The notes under the pieces are model-generated. The model was not told the origin of the DNA. It saw only the letters and a program-made list of their open reading frames with translations, and did no database searches. Below are positions 6,696-11,945 of a stretch of DNA of 11,945 nucleotides, piece after piece. Within the stretch, counting starts at the first letter, position 1; each line of letters starts with the position of its first letter. The position numbers and the translations under genes were made by a program. Source of the DNA: Thermoprotei archaeon (lineage in GTDB: Archaea > Thermoproteota > Methanomethylicia > Nezhaarchaeales > WYZ-LMO8); assembly GCA_003649565.1 (NCBI GenBank), contig QMSF01000009.1:1-11945 (forward strand). Direction: 5' to 3'.

Positions 6696-7649
6696 TTACT
6701 CCTCCCTATATGGTGGTGCATGAATCTTCTCAGGCTTCTCGCCATGGTAAGGCCATCCTATAACGACATCACCGTTTATAATAGCTTCAACTCCTAGTTG
6801 AGACCCTATGGTATCATGACTTACACTACCTACCAAGTAGTACCTCCTACCCTTAAAGACCACATACCAAGCATCATGCTCAGGATCATCAACCCATTGT
6901 GGCGGAGTCCAGTATTGACGACCAAGCTTAATAGCAAACCTAGGAGGCTTAGAAAGGCATACGCCTATTATCGCATGGTCAGCATAGCCTATAACAGCAG
7001 CCTCATAGCCCGCAAGCCTAAGCAGAACAACTGCAAGCAAGGCCTTATTACCGCATACACCTCCCTCAACCAAGGTCTCCACAGGATAACCGCCAGCACT
7101 TTCATTATAAGGCAACAACTGTACTATGCTTACTAATGCATTAGCAAACCTCTCTTCATCAAATATGCCTTCATGAATAAGCCATTTACGAACCTTCTTA
7201 ACAATATCATGAAGCACAGTATCGTTATGGGGGTCGAGGCCTAATCGCTTGGAATCACCACACACTTTGTAGAGAGCATATTTCCAGAGAGGGATCTTAA
7301 CCTCTATAACACCATACTTGAAACCCTCCTCATAAGGTGCTGCAACCTTAAGCCTCAAGACCATGCTCCTATTGCCTAGGAGCATGAGAGCCTTCCAATA
7401 CTCGAAAGCCTTGAACCTAAGCTCAGAACAATTAGCTCTAAGACTTTCAAGCTCCCTCCTAAGCTCCTCAACCTCTTCCTCTAGCTTCTCATAGCGAGAA
7501 ATGAGTACAAGATGCTCATTAAGGAGCTCATCATAAGCTTTTCTGGTCTCTCCAGGATGTTTGTGCTCATAAACCCCGTAGGTCATAATAGTCGCCAAGA
7601 GTACTATGAATGCTAGTAGGATGATCAGCCTTCTCAATCTTTCACCCAA
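6696..7649 (-). CDS. Membrane-anchored coiled-coil protein with transglutaminase-like (papain-fold) domain (317 aa)
   Basis: Residues 7-25 form a hydrophobic N-terminal anchor, and ~36-75 a coiled coil (EKLEEEVEELRRELESL). From ~140 onward there is a transglutaminase-like domain. G196-G-V-C199-G-N-K begins the helix with the nucleophilic Cys, and A223-D-H225-A-I-I supplies the His. The third residue is doubtful: where the family has Y-x-x-D-P-T, this protein reads YYLVGSVSHD, with Gly at 274; the nearest Asp is D279. It may be a peptidase or cross-linking enzyme, or a binding-only relative, probably facing outside. The frame opens at a TTG at 7649. A second TTG at 7637 has GGGTGA 4 nt upstream and is the better-supported start, giving 313 aa. 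It follows the glycosylase stop by 30 nt, or 42 nt from the second TTG, so may be co-transcribed, but it converges on the surface-protein gene, its more likely functional neighbour. Confidence 0.8.
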   Translation of the reverse strand: MGERLRRLIILLAFIVLLATIMTYGVYEHKHPGETRKAYDELLNEHLVLISRYEKLEEEVEELRRELESLRANCSELRFKAFEYWKALMLLGNRSMVLRLKVAAPYEEGFKYGVIEVKIPLWKYALYKVCGDSKRLGLDPHNDTVLHDIVKKVRKWLIHEGIFDEERFANALVSIVQLLPYNESAGGYPVETLVEGGVCGNKALLAVVLLRLAGYEAAVIGYADHAIIGVCLSKPPRFAIKLGRQYWTPPQWVDDPEHDAWYVVFKGRRYYLVGSVSHDTIGSQLGVEAIINGDVVIGWPYHGEKPEKIHAPPYREE

Positions 7650-7679
7650 ACTTTAAGTGACGCCGTAAAGTATGCTAAC

Positions 7680-8411
7680 TTAGGGCATTCTTCTCGAAGT
7701 GGAGTACGGTTGTAATATAAGCTCCACCTCTGCTCCTTTAATTCGTTTCCTTAGTACTCGCCACTTCGATTTGTCGACTTTAATTTTAGGGCACATCAAA
7801 TTCAGGGGGCACTCAGGGCAGCGCGGGCTTCTTGACGTGCACACAAGCGAGGCCAGATCTATAAGCGCCCAGTTAAATTCTTTAAATCCTTTATTAGGGA
7901 TAACACCTCGTAAGTAGTTCCTCACAGACAGTTCATCCGTGTATCCCCTAAATCTGTTCATTAATCTCATTACGTTAGCGTCAACCACAGGTACGGGCAC
8001 GTTGAATGCAAAGCATAGCACAGCGCTGGCTATGTATGGTCCAATACCGGGGAGAGTTAAGAGGTCGTTAAGGGTGCGTGGGATCCCCCCGAATTTTTGC
8101 ACTGCTTGCACAGCCAGCATCTTCAATCGCTTTACCCTGTATCTAAGTCCGAGTTCTTGGATAATTTCTAATACCTCAGCTTCGTCCGCCTTTGCTAAGC
8201 TGTGAATCGTGGGGAACTTCTTAAAGAACTTATCCCATATCCTGGCTACCATCTCCGCTTTTGTTCTTTGTAAGAGCAGCTCAGTCACAAGTATCTTATA
8301 AGGATCACTAGTATTTCTTCTCCACGGAAAGTCACGCCCGTGCTCTTTATACCACCTGAGTAGTAGATCCGCTATTGAACTTTCTTTATTATTTATCCTC
8401 GTAGTTTTCAA
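7680..8411 (-). CDS. Mig-type G:T mismatch (thymine/uracil) DNA glycosylase, HhH-GPD family with 4Fe-4S cluster (243 aa)
   Basis: Expected to remove T (or U) opposite G, the lesion left when 5-methylcytosine deaminates. Order: an N-terminal helical region with PWRRNTSDPYKILVTELLLQ (~29-48), the helix-hairpin-helix LPGIGPY at 120-126, the catalytic-Asp segment VPVVDANVMR (D144), and a 4Fe-4S set C191-x6-C198-x2-C201-x5-C207. The residue after the hairpin decides the class. Endonuclease III has catalytic Lys there and MutY has Ser; this protein has Tyr126, as in Methanothermobacter Mig.MthI (Y126/D144), to which the whole sequence reads as closely similar. At 243 aa it lacks the C-terminal 8-oxoG-recognition domain of MutY. 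The start is a TTG at 8411 that overlaps the preceding gene by 23 nt, implying coupling. Its place in a C5-methyltransferase operon matches the role strongly. Confidence 0.88.
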   Translation of the reverse strand: MKTTRINNKESSIADLLLRWYKEHGRDFPWRRNTSDPYKILVTELLLQRTKAEMVARIWDKFFKKFPTIHSLAKADEAEVLEIIQELGLRYRVKRLKMLAVQAVQKFGGIPRTLNDLLTLPGIGPYIASAVLCFAFNVPVPVVDANVMRLMNRFRGYTDELSVRNYLRGVIPNKGFKEFNWALIDLASLVCTSRSPRCPECPLNLMCPKIKVDKSKWRVLRKRIKGAEVELILQPYSTSRRMP

Positions 8412-8763
8412 CCCTAATTTTGACCCCCCTTTCTCTTAGTTTTTCAACAAACACGGAAAGTAGCTTTTCGGCATACTCGGTACTGAGGGGAACAAGCTTG
8501 CGCCCCCTATTTGGCCTTAATACGTGAACGTGGTCTCCGTGTATAGCCACCGCCGGGAGCTCCGAGTCCCCGGAAAAGTACATTACCTCGTGAGGACTGT
8601 TAATACACTCTGTAAAGTCATCGGCAGCCCAGTGCCGCTCACCTCGCCCCGCGGTTCCCTTCAGATAGACTCTAGCATTTTCATATACTCTCACCTTAAT
8701 TCCTGCCCTCCGCATATCTATAATCCTGGACTCCACCACGACCCTGCGTCTGATCACAACCAT
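8389..8763 (-). CDS. Unrecognised 124-aa protein between methyltransferase and mismatch glycosylase
   Basis: I do not recognise a family. The N-terminal ~30 residues are very basic (VVIRRRVVVESR, then RRAGIKVRVYE) and beta-like. A middle section, HWAADDFTECINSPHEVMYFSGDSE, is followed by strands with VAIHGDHVHVLRPNRGRK (H-x-D-H-x-H). The C-terminus is an amphipathic helix (EYAEKLLSVFVEKLRERG). The His/Asp cluster could bind metal, and the basic ends could bind DNA, but neither is shown. The ATG at 8763 has GGGGGT 6 nt upstream and starts 11 nt after the methyltransferase stop; its own stop overlaps the glycosylase start. This tight placement argues for a role in the methylation/repair system. 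It has none of the motifs of Vsr endonucleases or helix-turn-helix controller proteins. Confidence 0.75.
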   Translation of the reverse strand: MVVIRRRVVVESRIIDMRRAGIKVRVYENARVYLKGTAGRGERHWAADDFTECINSPHEVMYFSGDSELPAVAIHGDHVHVLRPNRGRKLVPLSTEYAEKLLSVFVEKLRERGVKIRVENYEDK

Positions 8764-8774
8764 AAGGATACCCC

Positions 8775-9854
8775 CTATAAATATCTCTTTATTTCTATGG
8801 CAATAGCTTTCGCCATAAGAGGTGGCACCGCGTTACCAGTTACCATTCTTTGCTTTGGGATGGGGCCCACAAATACGAACCTGTCAGGGAATGACATGAT
8901 CCTCGCTCTCTCTCTCACGCTCAGCCCTCTATCATCAACTGGATGGGCATAGTTCCATGTAGGACGAGGACCATCAAGTAAAGTTGGCGCCGGTTCATCC
9001 CATCTCAACCTTCTTTTTTCAAAAGAGCACCTGTACGGGATCCGCTCCCCCGGTCTTGCCATGCGTATTCGCTTAATAACCTCTTCTGTGTGGTTAGGCG
9101 CCCTATGATTGAATAACCTCTTGGGCGCCCCCTCCCTCATTAATCTCTGGTACTCGGAGAAGGGGGGGCAGGCGTAATAGTCCTTCTCCTCGCCTGGTTT
9201 TAATGATGGCAGGTCACCTATGGCATCCCTTACCGTGAAGAAGGGGTTCAGCCTCTCCCCCTCTATAAATTGGAGCAAATCTCCCTCTCTGGGATCTCCG
9301 TGTGTTGGCTTAGGAAACGTAATCGGGTCACCTGTTCTATTAGCAATAAAGAAAACTCTCTTCCTTCTCTGGGGTACGCCATAGTGAAGGGCGTTAAGAA
9401 TCTTGTGCTTACATACATAGCCTCGCTTGGAGAGCTCCCGGTAAATAGCCTTTACGGGCTCGCCCCTCTCCATACTCAAGAGCCCCACCACGTTTTCAAT
9501 AATGATCCAGCTAGGCCTTAGGAAATCAATAAACCTTAGCATCTCCTTAAAGAGATTGTTACGGGGATCATTTGGATTACGTAACCCCATCAGGCTGAAT
9601 CCTTGACAAGGCGGGCCGCCCATTAGAACTGATATGTCGCTCTTGCGCAGACCCGTGGTCTCCAGAACCTCCTGGGGGTCTATGCGGCGGATATCTCTTA
9701 CAATATAGACAGTCTCACGTAGATTAGCGGCATATATCTTCGCCGCATCTTTATCTATATCACATGCGAACGCTACCTTAAAGCCAGCCTCCTCGAAGCC
9801 ATAGCTTAATCCTCCTCCCCCCGCGAAGAGATCGATGGCTACCGGGCGATCCAC
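8775..9854 (-). CDS. C5-cytosine-specific DNA methyltransferase (359 aa)
   Basis: Transfers methyl from S-adenosylmethionine to carbon 5 of cytosine in a short DNA target. All signature motifs are present and in order: I DLFAGGGG (8-15), IV GGPPCQGFS (79-87) with catalytic C83, VI ENV (120-122), VIII QRRKRVF (162-168), IX RERARIMSFPD (314-324) and X GNAVPP (340-345). The target-recognition region between VIII and IX (~170-310) contains a TL-type segment, EPAPTLLDG. Its target cannot be read from sequence. Length is normal for a stand-alone prokaryotic enzyme (HhaI ~330 aa). The start is a GTG at 9854 with GGGGATC 5 nt upstream. A consensus TATA box (9886-9894) gives a ~10-nt leader. It heads an operon with the 124-aa protein and the T:G glycosylase. 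Base composition is visibly GC-richer than the SMC operon, which hints at separate acquisition. Confidence 0.95.
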   Translation of the reverse strand: MDRPVAIDLFAGGGGLSYGFEEAGFKVAFACDIDKDAAKIYAANLRETVYIVRDIRRIDPQEVLETTGLRKSDISVLMGGPPCQGFSLMGLRNPNDPRNNLFKEMLRFIDFLRPSWIIIENVVGLLSMERGEPVKAIYRELSKRGYVCKHKILNALHYGVPQRRKRVFFIANRTGDPITFPKPTHGDPREGDLLQFIEGERLNPFFTVRDAIGDLPSLKPGEEKDYYACPPFSEYQRLMREGAPKRLFNHRAPNHTEEVIKRIRMARPGERIPYRCSFEKRRLRWDEPAPTLLDGPRPTWNYAHPVDDRGLSVRERARIMSFPDRFVFVGPIPKQRMVTGNAVPPLMAKAIAIEIKRYL

Positions 9855-9885
9855 GCAGATCCCCGATAGAAATAGTGCAGAGGGG

Positions 9886-9894
9886 TATTTAAAT
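9886..9894 (-). promoter_or_regulatory. TATA box of the methyltransferase operon
   Basis: ATTTAAATA on the minus strand matches the archaeal TATA consensus and is centred ~36 nt upstream of the GTG at 9854. The predicted transcript start near 9864 leaves a short leader holding the GGGGATC ribosome-binding site. The 118-bp divergent spacer also carries two CTAGTA copies at 7-bp spacing (9917-9922 and 9924-9929), possibly a regulator site. Confidence 0.5.
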
Positions 9895-9945
9895 GCAATG
9901 CTTAGAAAGTATCTATCTAGTAACTAGTAGGATGGTAAAAGGTGA

Positions 9946-9972
9946 TTAAACTAATTCTATATTTAAACTAAT
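9946..9972 (+). promoter_or_regulatory. Exact 10-bp direct repeat over the winged-helix gene promoter (candidate operator)
   Basis: TTAAACTAAT occurs at 9946-9955 and again at 9963-9972, with 7 bp between (17-bp period). The second copy abuts the ATG at 9973. The first copy overlaps ATTAAACTA, a TATA-like box centred ~24 nt before the ATG, which fits a leaderless start. Protein binding both copies would block TBP and the start site, so autorepression by the encoded protein is an obvious hypothesis. A second TATA-like TATATTTAAA (9958-9967) lies between and over the repeats. Confidence 0.4.
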
Positions 9973-10254
9973 ATGTTATTCGTGTCTGAGGAGGCATTAA
10001 AGAAGCTCGGCTTCGTATTAGCGAGCAAATACCGGGTAGAGATAGTTAGGCAATTGGCTCTCTCGCCCATGACCCCTAGCCAGATAGCTAGAAGAACCGG
10101 CATCCATATTAGTCATGTGAGTCTCACTCTGAGGGATCTGGCTAAGGAGAATATTGTCCGCTGTGTTAATCCTGAGAGGAAGAAAGGGAGATTGTACATT
10201 CTTACAGATACGGGAAAGTGGATTGCGAAGCGAGTAATGATGATGAAGAAGTAG
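9973..10254 (+). CDS. Small winged-helix (ArsR/MarR-like) DNA-binding protein (93 aa)
   Basis: A likely transcription regulator. Residues ~18-30 (SKYRVEIVRQLAL) and 34-58 (TPSQIARRTGIHISHVSLTLRDLAK) form the helix-turn-helix with its recognition helix. Residues 61-80 (IVRCVNPERKKGRLYILTDT) form the beta-hairpin wing. The final ~12 residues (KWIAKRVMMMKK) are basic. No sensor cysteines, ligand domain or membrane segment are visible; C64 is single. Length is typical of archaeal single-domain wHTH proteins. It is divergent from the methyltransferase with a 118-bp shared spacer and tail-to-tail with the 405-aa nuclease gene, with no base between the two stop codons. The placement suggests the controller of a restriction-modification system, although classic C-proteins use a Xre-type fold. 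A role unrelated to the neighbours is possible. Confidence 0.85.
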   Translation: MLFVSEEALKKLGFVLASKYRVEIVRQLALSPMTPSQIARRTGIHISHVSLTLRDLAKENIVRCVNPERKKGRLYILTDTGKWIAKRVMMMKK

Positions 10255-11472
10255 CTACAGGAAGCGTTCTATATTAATACTTCCTCTTCTAACCCAATAT
10301 CTTAGTATTATGGGTGCCCGAATCGTTACGCTACACCTTCCGCCTGGATAGGGTATTACTATCGTACGTGTGCGCCACCTCTTTACTTTAGATATCACGG
10401 ACCCGGAGACCCTATGTCCTAGGAGGACCGGTTGTAACTCTAACGAGTATATCTTGGGCTCGGCGTTGGCGGTAACTAGCTGAGAAACCCAATAAGAGTA
10501 TCTTTCTATCTGCCTTAGGGAGTCCTCTCTTATTGTGTCTTTTTTGACTTCAAACACAGTCGCCTTATACCTGACGCCGTTTTCCCCTCTATGTAGACAT
10601 AGAAGATCTACTTTTTCGCCGCCGATCCCGTACATTACCTCGTTTCCAAACCACTCCAACTCTTCTCGAGGCACTATATCATTAAGGATCCCCTTATTGC
10701 TCTTATCGATGTTCCTCATAAGCCATGCTATCAACTGGTGCTCATAGTCTACCCTAGGGCCTTTCCCTAGCTCCAAGTCTATTTGACGAGGGCTTTTGGG
10801 ATTGTATGGTTGTAGCTGGAGCTCACCGCGTTTGTTTTTATTAACTTTTAATAGGAGCCTGATGAGTCTTGCTGCCTCCTCAGGCAGTATGGGGTTTACG
10901 CTTCTTTGCCTGCCAGGCCCAAATATTTTGCGGAAGAGCATGGTCCATAGCTCCCCCTTCTCGGTGCGGTCTATGTAGGCAGTGTTATCGTCAACCGGTC
11001 TTTCAAAGTAAACAACGGGTTTAATCAGTATCCTGATAGGCAGTATATGATTGCCCTCGCCGATAGGCTTTCCACAGTTACTGCATACCCAGTCCCCCCT
11101 CTCTGGGTGCGTGGAATAGCAGTGCGGGCACTTTCCGAGAACTTTAAACTGGTATCCCTCGAGTCCGACATCTTCACTGTCAAAGAACGGGTCGCTGACC
11201 ACCTGATATATTCCGCGGAATCCCCTTTCTTCAGGCGGTTCATTTATCCTTCTCTGGTAGAAGAATATGAGGTCTCCATGCCTTATTCCCATAAGGTCTG
11301 CGTAAAGACCGTATCTACCACTAAAGCCTCCAAGTCCACGCGGATTCTTTACCCCGCAGAAGCACCTAGAACGGTGAATTGGCCATGAATAGCGATCAAC
11401 TACAAAGACGAAAGCTTTTCTCCCCTGGACAAGACTTTCTAGCCTCTCCTGATCCGTATACATGCTAGACAT
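10255..11472 (-). CDS. Putative restriction endonuclease: EVE/PUA-like domain, zinc ribbon, NucS/Mrr-like PD-(D/E)XK nuclease (405 aa)
   Basis: Residues ~18-150 resemble an EVE/PUA-like fold (AFVFVVDRYSW, then GIRHGDLIFFYQRR and RGIYQVVSDPFF). This fold reads bases in modified or flipped-out DNA. Inserted in it is a zinc ribbon, C115-x2-C118 ... C130-x2-C133. A linker follows (~160-240, including WTMLFRKIFGPGRQR). The C-terminal nuclease has E244 (YEHQLIAWL), D289 (GGEKVDLLCL), E308-V-K310 (TVFEVKKD) and Q321 (LRQIERYSYWV), the E/D-ExK-Q pattern of NucS/Mrr-like enzymes. The ATG at 11472 is used; another Met codon lies at 11463. No clear ribosome-binding site is seen. With a C5 methyltransferase nearby, a cognate restriction enzyme is the best guess. 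A mismatch-cutting (EndoMS-like) or modification-dependent nuclease are the alternatives. Confidence 0.75.
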   Translation of the reverse strand: MSSMYTDQERLESLVQGRKAFVFVVDRYSWPIHRSRCFCGVKNPRGLGGFSGRYGLYADLMGIRHGDLIFFYQRRINEPPEERGFRGIYQVVSDPFFDSEDVGLEGYQFKVLGKCPHCYSTHPERGDWVCSNCGKPIGEGNHILPIRILIKPVVYFERPVDDNTAYIDRTEKGELWTMLFRKIFGPGRQRSVNPILPEEAARLIRLLLKVNKNKRGELQLQPYNPKSPRQIDLELGKGPRVDYEHQLIAWLMRNIDKSNKGILNDIVPREELEWFGNEVMYGIGGEKVDLLCLHRGENGVRYKATVFEVKKDTIREDSLRQIERYSYWVSQLVTANAEPKIYSLELQPVLLGHRVSGSVISKVKRWRTRTIVIPYPGGRCSVTIRAPIILRYWVRRGSINIERFL

Positions 11473-11528
11473 ATAATTAGCTGACCTTAGTAATATGGTA
11501 AGCCACGTATTAATTATATGTTAATATC

Positions 11529-11538
11529 TATTTAAATA
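11529..11538 (-). promoter_or_regulatory. Palindromic TATA box, candidate promoter of the 405-aa nuclease gene
   Basis: TATTTAAATA is a perfect palindrome and matches the box before the methyltransferase. For the nuclease gene starting at 11472 it would give a leader of roughly 35 nt. Because it reads the same both ways, it could also serve a plus-strand transcript. Confidence 0.35.
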
Positions 11539-11901
11539 CAAATTAGATACAGAAGAAAATCCTCTTATAGACTATCATTCTTTAGGTACCCCTCCTTCAC
11601 GAAGGGAATGTCTTAATATATTTATTCGGGATTTATCGGATGGCAGTTGCAATTTCTGGGCGCTATTCATGAAGGCCTTTTATCTTTCGTGAACCCTCAA
11701 TACTCCTCCCTAACTTAATAATCACCCACGACTTGTTGAGCCAGGAAGTATGAAAGGCATTACAGATTCCAGCCTCTTAATAGTCCAAGATCAGAGAAGG
11801 GTATAAGCTTGAGTTGTAATTCTTTGGTAGAAATTCCTTAGGGGCTTAAGAACTGTATGAAAAAAGGAAGGGGGATTTTCTACGCGGTCGCACTGAATGT
11901 C

Positions 11902-11937
11902 TGAGCCCTATATTTATCTCGAGTCTTCGGGGGCTCA
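11902..11937 (+). promoter_or_regulatory. TATA box inside a 7-bp inverted repeat before a possible gene starting at 11937
   Basis: CTATATTTATC (11908-11918) is centred ~24 nt before an ATG at 11937-11939, the spacing of a leaderless archaeal gene and close to that seen at 4087. Only three codons of the putative gene are inside the window. The box lies between TGAGCCC (11902-11908) and GGGCTCA (11931-11937), a perfect 7-bp inverted repeat that could be an operator or a hairpin. Confidence 0.3.
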
Positions 11938-11945
11938 TGCTACCT

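Larger units (their letters stand above)
11473..11945. other. Intergenic region without a recognisable gene
   Basis: Both strands were read; only short frames of ~30 codons or fewer are present and none looks like protein. The first 90 bases are strongly AT-rich and promoter-like. TTCACGAA (about 11597) recurs in inverted form as TTCGTGAA (about 11687), and a related TTCATGAAGG lies at ~11668. Together they may be regulator sites or remnants. No tRNA, C/D-box guide RNA or CRISPR repeat was seen. Confidence 0.6.

Noticed and set aside
7680..8411. MutY adenine glycosylase or endonuclease III
   Set aside because: Tyr126 follows the hairpin rather than Ser (MutY) or Lys (Nth), no C-terminal 8-oxoG domain is present, and a C5-methylase neighbour fits Mig better.
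8524..8952. Plus-strand 142-aa frame across the 124-aa gene and methylase end
   Set aside because: Antisense to two well-supported genes; Ser/Pro/Thr-rich with no recognisable domain.
11047..11388. Plus-strand 113-aa frame inside the 405-aa nuclease gene
   Set aside because: It is opposite the zinc ribbon and EVE-like region, which carry clear motifs on the minus strand.
10255..11472. Type IV (methylcytosine-dependent) restriction enzyme
   Set aside because: It would attack DNA modified by the adjacent C5 methylase. Kept only as a lesser alternative unless its target differs.
11473..11945. tRNA, guide RNA or CRISPR repeats in the right-hand spacer
   Set aside because: No cloverleaf, no paired C/D boxes and no regularly spaced repeats; only short inverted motifs are present.

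Overview
The window looks like a piece of a thermophilic archaeal chromosome, most likely from the Thermoproteota/TACK group. The clues are AT-rich TATA boxes about 22-26 nt before start codons, several genes that look leaderless beside others with GG-rich Shine-Dalgarno sites, TTG and GTG starts, a Rad50-like zinc-hook ATPase, and a thermophile-type 4Fe-4S mismatch glycosylase. Species cannot be read from the sequence. No tRNA, rRNA, CRISPR array or intact mobile element was seen.

Left edge (1-861): the 5' part of a membrane-anchored protein of unknown function runs off the window on the minus strand. Beside it is a ~280-bp decayed coding stretch with in-frame stops and a frame change.

Defence- or repair-like operon (862-3873, minus strand): three tightly coupled genes. 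They encode an 83-aa acidic helical protein, a 748-aa SMC/Rad50-like ATPase with a central CPVC zinc hook, and a 169-aa protein resembling a PD-(D/E)XK nuclease. The first two overlap by ATGA. The third has its ribosome-binding site next to the ATPase stop codon. This small-protein + SMC + nuclease layout resembles Lamassu-type defence or a reduced Rad50-nuclease machine.

Cell-surface pair (4087-7649): an 850-aa exported multidomain protein (plus strand) carries two InlB-like beta repeats, a calcium-loop motif and a Gly/Ser linker. It converges on a membrane-anchored, coiled-coil, transglutaminase-fold protein (minus strand).

Restriction-modification-like island (7680-11472): a C5-cytosine methyltransferase is followed by a 124-aa unrecognised protein and a Mig-type T:G mismatch DNA glycosylase, in one operon. 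A small winged-helix protein is divergent from the methyltransferase. A 405-aa protein with an EVE/PUA-like N-terminus, a zinc ribbon and a NucS/Mrr-like nuclease domain ends exactly where the winged-helix gene ends. The reading I favour is that the methyltransferase protects DNA, the 405-aa protein cuts unprotected DNA, the glycosylase repairs T:G mismatches left by 5-methylcytosine deamination at high temperature, and the winged-helix protein may set expression. The 124-aa protein has no assigned role.

Right edge (11473-11945): no convincing gene. It holds an AT-rich promoter-like stretch and, at the very end, a TATA box placed for a gene starting at 11937.
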